Part shown: positions 16,041 to 24,761 of the stretch, in pieces | Numbering within the stretch: the first letter of the stretch is position 1 | Layout: the number at the start of each line of letters is the position of its first letter | Assembly: GCF_002979755.1 (NCBI RefSeq) | Contig: NZ_PCPP01000003.1 | Span: forward strand, 1 to 64,000 | DNA from: Chryseobacterium culicis | Lineage (GTDB): Bacteria; Bacteroidota; Bacteroidia; Flavobacteriales; Weeksellaceae | Direction: 5' to 3' | Length of the DNA: 64,000 nt | Position numbers and translations under genes: made by a program | Notes under the pieces: generated by a model | What the model saw: the letters and a program-made list of their open reading frames with translations, nothing else | What the model was told of the DNA's origin: nothing | Database searches by the model: none

Positions 16041-19000
16041 TTATTGTGTTGCTTTCATCATTGCATCGGTAATTTCAATTTCCTTTTTCCTGGAATAAGT
16101 AGAGTCAAAAGGTTCCATCACATTGAATAAATACTGATAAAAAGGAGCAATCTGACGTATATTTTCAGATTCCTTCACTGCATTATTTTTGTCCATTTGC
16201 TGCAGCCTTTTTATAAAAACGCTGAATTTCTTATCAATGGGTTCAATAGATTTCAAAAGGTATTCATGACCTTTTTCTCTCTGTCCTAAGGTCTTGTAAG
16301 CATCCGTTACCGCTGCTACAACCAATGCATATTCCATCGGTTTTGACCTCATCTGTCTTCTGGCCATTGCTTTAAATGACGGAGAGAGATTCTGATAGTA
16401 ATCATATTCTTCAAATATTTCTTTTTTAAGGGTTTCTGCCAGCTGAAGACCTTTCTGCTCCTGCCCTGCAACAATATATCCGGTAACCATTGCACTTAAT
16501 GAGCGCGGATCATTGTACTTCTCAGCAGGAATTTCTTTGGCAGCAAGATCCAGTAATTCCAGTGCCTTAGCTTTTTGTCCGCTTATTACCAGTGCAGAAA
16601 TAGCTCTGCCCACAGACATTCTGTAGCCCAGAATATTGGAGGTAGCCGTTTCATCATAATAAATACTGAGATCTTTAAAGTTGCCCCATCTGAAGTTTTT
16701 CACCACCTGATAAAGAGAGTTGGCATCTACCCTTCCCTTATCTCCATCCGGACTTTGAGGTGTACGAATAGGAATCAGCCTGTAGCTGAAGCCATCAAAC
16801 TGAAGATAATCATCTAGATAAAAAATATTTTCACTGTCATACATTCCGCCTGATGAGAAATTTACAGGTCGCTTCCAATCAAAATTGGCCAGCATATCAA
16901 GTATCATCAGATTACTTTTATAAAGTGTATTGGCTTCGTAATTGATCATAATCTGATCCACAGCGTTGGGAAGATCAGCTTGATTAATGATTCCATATTT
17001 CACGGCATTTTCTTTATTTACCGGAAGTATAAATTTACTGACCGGAAGAATATTGTATTTTTCATATTGTTTGTCCCCAAAGTACATCTTCAGCAATTCA
17101 TCTTTTTCTGATGATTTTAATTTCAGGAATTTCATAGCATCCTTCAAAGTCAAGGAATCCTGCGTCAGATATTTTCTAAAATCCTGGAAAGTGTTGTCCG
17201 GAGCTCCCTGTTCTTTAAGCATTTGGAAAAGTCCTTCCCAATCTTCTTTTTTCATCAGATATACCTGATCATTTACGCCATCCCGATACTCTTCATGAGT
17301 TAATTCACCTGGAATTCCCATTGCATTGTATGTTCTTCTTTTTACCTGATCGATATTCCATGGAGTGGCCAAAAGGGTAAAATTTACCGTTTTTACATCA
17401 TTCCTGAACCTTTCTGTTTCCTGAATGGCCCATACCGGAAAAGTATCATTATCCCCATAAATAAACATGATATCGTTTTTAGGAAGTGACCGTAAAAATG
17501 AATAGGCATAATCGCGGGCTGCTGTTTTTTTGCTTCTGTCGTGAGAAGTATAATTTTGGAATCCCATCATCAAAGGAATTCCTAATAAAATAACTCCCGG
17601 AAGAATATTGGAAACATTGGATTTCACCTTAGACTGAATCATCAAAAGGATGGCTCCGGCTCCCAGACCAATCCAGATGGCAAAGGCATAAAATGAGCCT
17701 ACCATGGCATAATCTCTTTCTCTTACTTCAAATGGTTTTACTCCGGTATAAAAAACAATTCCCATACTTGTCAGAATAAACAGGGAAAGAATGGCATAAA
17801 ACCGTCCAAAATCTCTGTTCAGCTGGAAAAAGAAACCAATAAGTCCTACAATCAATGGAAGAAAGAAAAACTTTACGGTACTTTCATTTTTAAATTGGGC
17901 AGGCATATGATCCTGATCCCCAAGCAAAGCATTATCGATAAAAGAAATCCCTGATATCCAGTTTCCTTTTGTACTTTCCATATGACCCTGAAAATCATTT
18001 TGTCTTCCTACAAAATTCCACATCAGATATCTGACAAAGTAATATCCGTTCTGGAATGAAATAAAATAATCCATATTCTGGGCAAAAGAAGGACGCTGTA
18101 CCTTGATAAGATCATAAGGTTTCACTTTCAGATAATCTTCTGCTGTGATGGAATCTCCTTCATATTTGGCTCTCAGTTCTTCAAAAATACGTTTGGCTTC
18201 CGGATTGTCTGCAACCTCTTCGTTATCATAATTAAAAGTAAAATCCGGAGCCCCATATAAAGAAATATAGTTTGCCGTTACCTCTTTATCTTCATTGAAC
18301 ATCCTTGGCATAAAACTTATGTGCGATTTATTAAACACATAGTTGAATCTTTCTCCGGTCTTTCTGTACGTTCCGGTTTTTTCATCTTTTTCGTAAATAT
18401 CTCCGGTAATCTCCCTTTTGTAACTTCCGTCTTCATCTTTTTCCAGTCCGTTTTTATCAAGAAATGCGGTGTAATTCTGTCCGTAAATAGTGGGCCAGTC
18501 ACCATATTGTACTCTGTTATAATAATCTCTCATCCCGATCGCCGTATCCGGATCATTAAGATTCATCGGAGGATTGGCATTGGCTCTGATGGGAATTACC
18601 AGCCAGCAAGAGAATCCAATGATCATATAGACAATGGATAAAACTACAGTTTGGTATATCTTTCTTTTGGTTTTTCTGGCATATTTAATCAGGAAATAAC
18701 AGATTACTGTCATAAGGATAAATGCAGCAACGGTTCCCGAATGGAAAGGAAGCCCAACACCATTTACTAAAAAAATCTCAAGCTTTCCAAACAGGGTCAT
18801 AATCAAAGGGAAAATAATCTTGAATACCAAGGCCAGAATTCCCAATGTGATTCCATTAGCCAGCATAAAACTCTTCCAGGAAAAAGTATAGTTTCTGGTA
18901 TAATAAACAAGGCAGATAGCAGGAATTGCCAGCATACACATCATATGTACTCCCACAGAAAGTCCTATGATAAAGAAAATAAGAATGACCCATCTTTCGT

Positions 19001-19526
19001 TATCAATAGCTTTGTATTCGTTTTCCCATTTGGTGATGAGCCATACCAGCAAAGCAATAAACATGGAAGCCATTGCATATACTTCTCCTTCTACTGCTGA
19101 AAACCAAAATGTATCTGAAAATGTAAAACATAAAGCTCCGATCACTCCGGAAAACAGAATCGCGCTTTCCTGATGTTTTGTAAGGTCTTCAAAATCTTTA
19201 TGTAAAAGTCGTCTTAAAAAATGGGTAATTGTCCAGAACAGGAACAGAATGGTAAAAGCACTGAATAACGCTGACATCGCATTGATCACAATAGAATAAT
19301 TTTCAGCATTTCCTAATGCAAAAATACTTGCCACGGCTCCCATAATCTGAAATAAAGCGGCTCCCGGAGCGTGAGTTACTTCCAGTTTTACCGCTGAAGA
19401 GATATATTCTCCACAATCCCAAAAACTCAAAGAATGTTCTATCGTTGAAAGATAAGTAATAAGTGCAATAGCGAAAAGGAACCATCCCAGCACGGTGTTC
19501 CATTTTTTAAAAGACCAGTTTTTCAT
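16041..19526 (-). CDS. GT117 (DUF2723) family membrane protein
   Basis: A 1161-residue protein. The N-terminal part contains the DUF2723/GT117 signature (LSFWDCGEYISSAVKLEVTHAPGAALF) and several membrane helices. A long central and C-terminal soluble part has helical repeats near the end (about residues 990-1100). The family resembles protein O-mannosyltransferases and eukaryotic TMEM260, and is thought to transfer sugars in the envelope; Bacteroidota commonly carry copies of this size. The gene stands alone, with a terminator 11 nt beyond its end. The glycosyl donor and acceptor are unknown. Confidence 0.9.
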   Translation of the reverse strand: MKNWSFKKWNTVLGWFLFAIALITYLSTIEHSLSFWDCGEYISSAVKLEVTHAPGAALFQIMGAVASIFALGNAENYSIVINAMSALFSAFTILFLFWTITHFLRRLLHKDFEDLTKHQESAILFSGVIGALCFTFSDTFWFSAVEGEVYAMASMFIALLVWLITKWENEYKAIDNERWVILIFFIIGLSVGVHMMCMLAIPAICLVYYTRNYTFSWKSFMLANGITLGILALVFKIIFPLIMTLFGKLEIFLVNGVGLPFHSGTVAAFILMTVICYFLIKYARKTKRKIYQTVVLSIVYMIIGFSCWLVIPIRANANPPMNLNDPDTAIGMRDYYNRVQYGDWPTIYGQNYTAFLDKNGLEKDEDGSYKREITGDIYEKDEKTGTYRKTGERFNYVFNKSHISFMPRMFNEDKEVTANYISLYGAPDFTFNYDNEEVADNPEAKRIFEELRAKYEGDSITAEDYLKVKPYDLIKVQRPSFAQNMDYFISFQNGYYFVRYLMWNFVGRQNDFQGHMESTKGNWISGISFIDNALLGDQDHMPAQFKNESTVKFFFLPLIVGLIGFFFQLNRDFGRFYAILSLFILTSMGIVFYTGVKPFEVRERDYAMVGSFYAFAIWIGLGAGAILLMIQSKVKSNVSNILPGVILLGIPLMMGFQNYTSHDRSKKTAARDYAYSFLRSLPKNDIMFIYGDNDTFPVWAIQETERFRNDVKTVNFTLLATPWNIDQVKRRTYNAMGIPGELTHEEYRDGVNDQVYLMKKEDWEGLFQMLKEQGAPDNTFQDFRKYLTQDSLTLKDAMKFLKLKSSEKDELLKMYFGDKQYEKYNILPVSKFILPVNKENAVKYGIINQADLPNAVDQIMINYEANTLYKSNLMILDMLANFDWKRPVNFSSGGMYDSENIFYLDDYLQFDGFSYRLIPIRTPQSPDGDKGRVDANSLYQVVKNFRWGNFKDLSIYYDETATSNILGYRMSVGRAISALVISGQKAKALELLDLAAKEIPAEKYNDPRSLSAMVTGYIVAGQEQKGLQLAETLKKEIFEEYDYYQNLSPSFKAMARRQMRSKPMEYALVVAAVTDAYKTLGQREKGHEYLLKSIEPIDKKFSVFIKRLQQMDKNNAVKESENIRQIAPFYQYLFNVMEPFDSTYSRKKEIEITDAMMKATQ

Positions 19527-19595
19527 ATAATATTTTCCAATATTGATATGACAACCAGAGGAAAGAGTTTATTACATTTACCTTATTTTATTCTC

Positions 19596-19760
19596 AAACC
19601 ACAAAAGTCTTACTATAGTTTAATTAAGTTTAAAAACAATGCTGCAAAAAGTTCATATAAGAAGAAGTAAATCAAAGACTTCAAATAACTTAAGTGTACT
19701 TTAACACTCAAAATAGAAGCTTAGAAACAAATTCAAAAACTTTTGTGACTTTTGTGGTTT
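19596..19760. repeat. Short element with 14-bp inverted ends (MITE-like)
   Basis: AAACCACAAAAGTC (19596-19609) and its exact reverse complement GACTTTTGTGGTTT (19747-19760) bound a 165-bp A/T-rich stretch with no coding frame. It lies between the GT117 gene and the SDR gene. The size and perfect ends suggest a small mobile or repetitive element, but no second copy is in the window. Confidence 0.45.
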
Positions 19761-19792
19761 AAAAGAATTTATATTTCTTAAATGGTAAAATT

Positions 19793-20581
19793 TTAATACG
19801 TATTATTCAAGCCTCCATCCAAAGGAATACTTGTTCCGGTAAGATAGCCTGCATATTCTGAAGCGAGAAAAGCTACAAGATGTCCATATTCTTCAGGTTT
19901 TCCGAATCTTTTCATAGGAATTTTATTTTCCCTCGCCATTCTTATTTCTTCTGCCGGAGCGCCCGTTTGCTGAGCTTCATGCGCAACCAGTTTTTGAATT
20001 CGTTCAGTATCGAAATACCCTGTTAAAACATTATTTACTGTAATATTATGTTCGGCAATCTCATTGGAAAGTGTTTTTGCCCAGGCCATTACTGCAGAGC
20101 GGATAGAATTTGATAAGGCCAGGTTTCCGATCGGTTCTTTTACTGATAAAGAGGAAACATTGATGATACGCCCATTTCCCTGTTTAATCATATGAGGCAG
20201 AGCCCATAATGTTGTTTCACAAACTGTTTTAAAAAGAAGATCAAATGCTTTCTGATAATCCTCGGCATTCTTATCCTGTGCTAAACCAGGTTCCGGTCCA
20301 TTGGTATTATTAACCAGAATATCTACGGAATGATCATTGAAATATCCTGCTATTATTTTCTTATACCTTTCAAAATCCGAAAAGTCAGCGACCAGATAGC
20401 TGTGTTTCTGATCAGAAGTGATGACCGGCAGTGAAGAAACAAAGGCTTTAAGTTTTGTTTCATTACGAGCCATAACGGTAACATTAGCGCCACATTTTGC
20501 CAGTTCTAAAGCAATTCCTGCTCCTATTCCCTGGGTTGCTCCTCCTACTAAAGCATTTTTTGAAAAAAGTTGAATATTCAT
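19793..20581 (-). CDS. SDR family protein lacking the usual Tyr/Lys dyad
   Basis: A 262-residue Rossmann protein of the short-chain dehydrogenase family. The cofactor motif (GGATQGIGAGIA), the NNTNG strand and the VSSLS serine are present, and the C-terminal PLDGG signature is intact. Where SDRs have YxxxK, this protein reads LALSNSIRSAVMAW, so the catalytic tyrosine and lysine are replaced. A catalytically altered or non-reductase role is possible. The start at 20581 is chosen because the upstream extension runs through a terminator hairpin. It follows a Rid-like gene on the same strand. Confidence 0.88.
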   Translation of the reverse strand: MNIQLFSKNALVGGATQGIGAGIALELAKCGANVTVMARNETKLKAFVSSLPVITSDQKHSYLVADFSDFERYKKIIAGYFNDHSVDILVNNTNGPEPGLAQDKNAEDYQKAFDLLFKTVCETTLWALPHMIKQGNGRIINVSSLSVKEPIGNLALSNSIRSAVMAWAKTLSNEIAEHNITVNNVLTGYFDTERIQKLVAHEAQQTGAPAEEIRMARENKIPMKRFGKPEEYGHLVAFLASEYAGYLTGTSIPLDGGLNNTY

Positions 20582-20624
20582 ATGATCTTTGGATATACTA
20601 ATTGGTATAGGATAAATGTAAGAA

Positions 20625-20652
20625 AAAACCTCCAAATTATATTTTGAAGGTT
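20625..20652 (-). terminator. Terminator after the Rid-like gene
   Basis: On the minus strand AAACCTTCAAAA pairs with TTTGGAGGTTT (one mismatch or bulge), followed by a T run. It is placed after the gene ending at 20678, with the SDR start codon beyond it. Confidence 0.65.
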
Positions 20653-20677
20653 TAATTTTTTAAGCTCTGTTTCTCAT

Positions 20678-21067
20678 TTATTTTACGGCTGTAGCTTCAA
20701 GTTCCACCTTTAAAGTTTCAAACAAACCTTTTACTTCAAGCATTGTTACGGCCTGTTGAAGCTTATGCCTTGCAATCCACTCCTGGAGAATGGGAAAGTG
20801 AGGCCAGAGCTCTTCAGTAGAAGTTGTATAGATATTTAATCTTACTATATTTCCACATTCATATCCTGCGGAGCTGATCACCTCTTCCAGATTGGCAATA
20901 GCCTGTTCCAGCTGAGATTTCATATCTTTATCACTGGATATTCCATCAGGATCAATAGCTGCCTGTCCGGAGCAGTATAAAGTACTTTCAACATTTTTTA
21001 CTTCTACAGCTTGTGAGTAGCTTCTCTCCTCCTGCCATTTCCATGGATTAACTGTTCTTTTTTCCAT
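20678..21067 (-). CDS. RidA/YjgF-like protein
   Basis: A 129-residue single-domain protein of the Rid/YER057c/UK114 family (YCSGQAAIDPDG and QLEQAIANLEEVISSAGYECGNIVRLNIYTT). In RidA imine deaminases an arginine precedes the TxVEVxxL strand near the C-terminus; here the matching stretch reads QQAVTMLEVKGL, so that arginine is missing and 2-iminoacid deaminase activity is doubtful. The start at 21067 begins the conserved fold. Two CRP-type boxes lie 62-100 nt upstream, next to a Crp/Fnr gene. Confidence 0.85.
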   Translation of the reverse strand: MEKRTVNPWKWQEERSYSQAVEVKNVESTLYCSGQAAIDPDGISSDKDMKSQLEQAIANLEEVISSAGYECGNIVRLNIYTTSTEELWPHFPILQEWIARHKLQQAVTMLEVKGLFETLKVELEATAVK

Positions 21068-21128
21068 TGTATTGAATTTGTTATCTGTTATTACCATACA
21101 AAATTGCACAACAGATGCAGTAAATTCG

Positions 21129-21167
21129 TGTGATCCGGATCACGATTATCATGTGAGCATAATCACT
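21129..21167 (-). promoter_or_regulatory. Two CRP-type binding sites
   Basis: TGTGATCCGGATCACG (21129-21144, with a perfect 14-bp inner palindrome) and TGTGAGCATAATCACT (21152-21167) both fit TGTGA-N6-TCAC. Their centres are 23 bp apart. They lie between the Crp/Fnr stop codon and the Rid-like gene. Confidence 0.7.
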
Positions 21168-21731
21168 TTACAGAGGCAGGCGGCTTAACGTTTCTCTGGA
21201 AACACCTAAATAAGCTGCTAAAAGAGACTTCGGAACGCGCTGTACAAGAGATGGATATTTTTTCAAAAGCTGGTCATACCGTTCTTTTATTCCCGTTGTC
21301 ATCATGGAAATAGTACGCTGCTGGGCCGAAATGAAACCCATATAAGCTTTTTCAAGGAAGAAATGCTCCAGTTTTGGAAGTTGGGCACAGAGTTTTTTGT
21401 AATCAGCTAACGTAAGGCATAATACTTCTGTATCTTCTATACATTCCACAGACATGGTTGCTGTATTTTGTTGATAATAAGCGGGAAAATCTGTTTCCCA
21501 CCAGTCTTCCATGGCAAACCCTACAATATGTTCTTTCCCTGTTTTGTCTGTATACACCAACTTCAGCAAGCCTTTCAATACAAAATAATTGTAAGGTACT
21601 GCTTCTCCTTCCTGCACTAAAAACTGATGCTTTTTATATTTTTTATAGGTGAAACAGGATGATATGAATTCAAATTCATCATCATTAAGAGGAGTTATTT
21701 TTTCGATGTGGTTTCGCAGCTGATCCAGCAT
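21168..21731 (-). CDS. Crp/Fnr family transcriptional regulator
   Basis: A 187-residue protein with an N-terminal cyclic-nucleotide-binding-type barrel (YNYFVLKGLLKLVYTDKTGKEHIVGFAMEDWW) and a short C-terminal helix-turn-helix ending SLLAAYLGVSRETLSRLPL. The recognition helix RETLSR keeps the R-E-x-x-x-R pattern that reads TGTGA in E. coli CRP, and two such sites lie just downstream, before the Rid-like gene. The barrel has no obvious cAMP-binding RxS motif, so the ligand is unknown. No cysteine cluster for Fe-S is seen. Confidence 0.9.
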   Translation of the reverse strand: MLDQLRNHIEKITPLNDDEFEFISSCFTYKKYKKHQFLVQEGEAVPYNYFVLKGLLKLVYTDKTGKEHIVGFAMEDWWETDFPAYYQQNTATMSVECIEDTEVLCLTLADYKKLCAQLPKLEHFFLEKAYMGFISAQQRTISMMTTGIKERYDQLLKKYPSLVQRVPKSLLAAYLGVSRETLSRLPL

Positions 21732-21768
21732 ATTCAGTTTCTTTACCCTATAAAATTACAATTTAATC

Positions 21769-22371
21769 CTAAGGTTTCTCTTTCAACAGTTCGTCCATCT
21801 GTTTATAAAATGAATCTTTACTATAATCTGCAAATCCTTTATGATACAAACGGATTTCCCCTTTTTTATCCAGAACAACAGTAGTAGGCAAAGAACCGCT
21901 ATACAGTACAGCAGGAATATTTCCAGCCGGCACCAGAAAAGGAACCGTGAAGCCTTCTTTTCTTAAATAAGATTTTCCTAAGGCAACATTATCATCAAGA
22001 TTTACGGTAAGAAATACCATATCAGGATTGTTTTTATATTGATCATATAGTTTCTGGACAGATGGGAACTCTGCTCTGCACGGAGGACACCATGATGCCC
22101 AAAAGTTAATGAAAACTACTTTATTCCGGAAGGCAGAAATATCTATGATCTTTTCATCCTCATTTTTCAGAATAAATCCGGCATAGGAAACTCTGGTTGA
22201 ATTATTTTGTGGTTCTTTTGGTTCTGATATGCTGGAATTGAGAATTCCTGTGGAAGCAACCTGTCTCATCAGCCAAACTTTTGCATCTTTATTCACTAAG
22301 ATGACAATAAACAATACCGTGAGTATTATAGTAGAAACATTTTTCCTTAGCCATGTTTTCAGATTTTCCAT
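21769..22371 (-). CDS. TlpA-like membrane-anchored thioredoxin
   Basis: A 200-residue protein with one N-terminal membrane helix (residues 13-27) and a periplasmic thioredoxin domain with active site WCPPC (C95, C98) in FINFWASWCPPCRAEFPSVQ. The TlpA/ResA family reduces disulfides, for example in cytochrome c maturation. The start at 22371 follows a GGAAGA sequence; the longer frame upstream crosses a terminator hairpin. It lies 37 nt upstream of the Crp/Fnr gene on the same strand. Confidence 0.9.
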   Translation of the reverse strand: MENLKTWLRKNVSTIILTVLFIVILVNKDAKVWLMRQVASTGILNSSISEPKEPQNNSTRVSYAGFILKNEDEKIIDISAFRNKVVFINFWASWCPPCRAEFPSVQKLYDQYKNNPDMVFLTVNLDDNVALGKSYLRKEGFTVPFLVPAGNIPAVLYSGSLPTTVVLDKKGEIRLYHKGFADYSKDSFYKQMDELLKEKP

Positions 22372-22444
22372 TTTCTTCCGCTTAATTCTTAGCCAATATA
22401 AGATTAATATTTTGATCAAAAATCCGGAAGAATTGTTTTTACAA

Positions 22445-22480
22445 TAAAAAGCCTTCAAATACTTAAATTTAAAGGCCTTT
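22445..22480 (-). terminator. Terminator after the 22529-23248 gene
   Basis: GCCTTCAAAT (22451-22460) pairs with ATTTAAAGGC (22067-22076 plus 400, that is 22467-22476) with one mismatch and a 6-nt loop; a T run follows on the minus strand. Confidence 0.75.
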
Positions 22481-22528
22481 CTCTGTGTTTTTACTTTAAG
22501 TTATGATCATGGTAAGATTCTTTAAAAG

Positions 22529-23248
22529 CTATATTTTATTCAACAGTTTCTTTCTGAAAATAAAAAGGAGCGAACTGAAAAATGTCAGATAGGCAATATT
22601 GAATATTGCACCTCCCACCCAACCAGAAAATGGAAGCGGTAAGAGTCCTTTTATAGGGATAATACATAAAGTCAGTACAAATGGAGTCAGCAAAGCCATC
22701 CATCTCGGCAACAGTGTTTTATTTAAAAGAATACATACAGCCAATGAAATCCAGCCCACCGCCAGTACTCCAATAGCCATTCCCCATGCGATATTCAGCA
22801 TTTTCATAAAACCTCTTCCTGTTTCCAGAAGATAAGGATGAGCAACTGAATCGGTGTGATAAACCGCCTTATAAATCTCTCCAACATAGAAGAATCCGGC
22901 ATGCCCTAAAGGCGACAAAACTGCCCCGGCCAATAAAATCCAATAGACAAAGACTGCATACCATTTCTGGGTATCTTTGAAAAACTGATACACCAGCCAT
23001 GTGGCAGGAAGCAGCAAAGGACCAGTAAGCGCTCCGATCAAAGCTCCAAACATCAATCTGGAAGAGGAACCTTCCAACATTAAAGTGGCAAATTCAACAT
23101 TTACCTGATCTGCATAGGTCTTTGAAAATAATGGATAATCTGAAGGATCCGGATCAAATCCGGCAACATACACATCACCGATGATCCAACATACTGAAAC
23201 GGCTATGGCAGCTGCAAAAGACCAGTTTATTTTGGCTGAAAATTTCAT
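22529..23248 (-). CDS. Uncharacterised multi-helix membrane protein (DUF6796-like)
   Basis: A 239-residue protein with about seven hydrophobic segments and a loop motif GDVYVAGFDPDPSDYP after the first helix. It may belong to the DUF6796 group, but this is from memory of the motif and is uncertain. The start at 23248 (MKFSAKINW) is preferred over the ATG at 23275. No partner gene suggests a role; the gene is divergent from an AraC regulator. Confidence 0.7.
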   Translation of the reverse strand: MKFSAKINWSFAAAIAVSVCWIIGDVYVAGFDPDPSDYPLFSKTYADQVNVEFATLMLEGSSSRLMFGALIGALTGPLLLPATWLVYQFFKDTQKWYAVFVYWILLAGAVLSPLGHAGFFYVGEIYKAVYHTDSVAHPYLLETGRGFMKMLNIAWGMAIGVLAVGWISLAVCILLNKTLLPRWMALLTPFVLTLCIIPIKGLLPLPFSGWVGGAIFNIAYLTFFSSLLFIFRKKLLNKI

Positions 23249-23360
23249 AATTTTTATATCATTAATGGTTAGCAAACTTTACATCATTCCTTTGTATAGG
23301 TTCTTCATGAGGAATTAGAAAAGTGAATTTTTATTATTAAGAACAATTCTAAATAATAAT

Positions 23361-23368
23361 TATCTTTG
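23361..23368 (+). promoter_or_regulatory. -7 element of the PchR-like gene
   Basis: TATCTTTG matches TAnnTTTG exactly, 88 nt before the start codon at 23457. No clear -33 element is seen. Confidence 0.55.
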
Positions 23369-23456
23369 TGCAAAACTACCCTAAATAGGTAACAGGATGG
23401 GTACGTAAAACGGAATAAAAAGTCCGCAAAAAGGAAATTCTAAAAAGGGAAGCAAA

Positions 23457-24440
23457 ATGACAGTAAGACTATATGATAAAAACTTTGGAAACCTACTGAT
23501 GGAGAAGAATTATCCTGCTCCTTATTTCTTTAATGACGGGGAAATTCAGGAATGCATCACCCAGCTCTTTCCTCCCTATGGAAATGGTTTTTATCACGAA
23601 ATAAGTTTCGCCAACGTTCATATCAGTTTCGGAAATATTTTATTGCCGAAGCGGCTTCAGCTGTACCTGGAAAGTGATTTTGATTCGGTAGAAATGCATT
23701 TTACCCTTAAAGGAAAAAGTAAGGCGATTTCAGGTAACTTCCAGAAAACTGTAGCATTTGACAGCTATCAGCACAATATTATTTATGCCCATCATATGGA
23801 AGGCAGAATGGAATTTGAAGGCCCGGAAATGCATTTATTTGAAATCAATCTGGCTCCGGAATTCTTTAAAAAATTTCTGCCTGAGCATTCGGGAGTATTT
23901 GAAATATTCAGAAACTCGATCGAAAGACAAAATTCCTCTCTCCTCCAGCCGGAACACAACCGTATTACCCAGGAAATGTATCAGATCCTGAATGACATTA
24001 TGCATTGCAGCAGAAAAGGTATATTCAAACGAATCTATCTTGAAGCCAAAGTAAGTGAACTTCTTCTGTTACAGCTTGAACATTTTTTTGACCGTGACTC
24101 CTTCCCTTCTTCTCTTCAGAAAAAAGATATTGAAAAAATGTACGATGTAAGAGATTATATTATCAATAATCTGAATGCAGATAGTTCACTGAATGACCTT
24201 GCCCATCTGGTAGGAACTAATGAATTTACCCTGAAGAAAGGCTTTAAAGAAATTTTCGGGACTACCGTATTTGGATTCTGGAATGATCTCAAAATGGCAC
24301 AGGCAAAAAAACTGCTTCTCGACAGCAATCTGAATATCAGTGAAATTTCCGACAATATCGGTTATAAAAACCCAAGACATTTTTCAGCAGCATTTAAGCG
24401 AAAATTTAACATAGTACCCAGCAAACTCAGAAACAGGTAA
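23457..24440 (+). CDS. AraC family regulator (PchR-like)
   Basis: A 327-residue protein with a roughly 220-residue sensor region and a C-terminal AraC domain (SLNDLAHLVGTNEFTLKKGF and ISDNIGYKNPRHFSAAFKRKF). The segment LVGTNEFTLKKGFKEIFGTTVFGF is characteristic of the PchR/YbtA-type group, which often activates siderophore receptor genes. It lies 321 nt upstream of a TonB-dependent receptor on the same strand, which fits such a role. The ligand is not known. Confidence 0.88.
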   Translation: MTVRLYDKNFGNLLMEKNYPAPYFFNDGEIQECITQLFPPYGNGFYHEISFANVHISFGNILLPKRLQLYLESDFDSVEMHFTLKGKSKAISGNFQKTVAFDSYQHNIIYAHHMEGRMEFEGPEMHLFEINLAPEFFKKFLPEHSGVFEIFRNSIERQNSSLLQPEHNRITQEMYQILNDIMHCSRKGIFKRIYLEAKVSELLLLQLEHFFDRDSFPSSLQKKDIEKMYDVRDYIINNLNADSSLNDLAHLVGTNEFTLKKGFKEIFGTTVFGFWNDLKMAQAKKLLLDSNLNISEISDNIGYKNPRHFSAAFKRKFNIVPSKLRNR

Positions 24441-24761
24441 CAGCCAGCACGCTTTTGAGCTCTTTCTGATCGATTTCTTATACCTGACCATAATAAAATT
24501 CAACTCATCATCGTTAATAATTTGTTTTTAACAAAATCCATTGAAAAACAACAATAAATCAATATACAATGCATAATATTATTTTTTGTGTAACAGTCTT
24601 ATTTTATCCTTGCTATTACAATTTTCAAAAACCTGTTTTTTCAATGGATTTATTTCATAATTAAATTGTTACGTGTAACAAATCCTCTGTTCATCCAACT
24701 AATCGTACATCATCAAAACATTAATTCATATACAAGAGATCTACTACTTTAAAATAAACTA
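24441..24761 (+). promoter_or_regulatory. Leader of the TonB receptor operon with two dyads
   Basis: This 321-nt region has no gene. It holds a 17-bp inverted repeat (24534-24550 and 24634-24651, one extra T in the right arm) built on AAATCCATTGAAAAA. A separate perfect dyad, TTGTTAC-GT-GTAACAA, lies at 24666-24681, 80 nt before the receptor start. Either may bind a regulator. No clear TAnnTTTG element was found. Confidence 0.5.
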
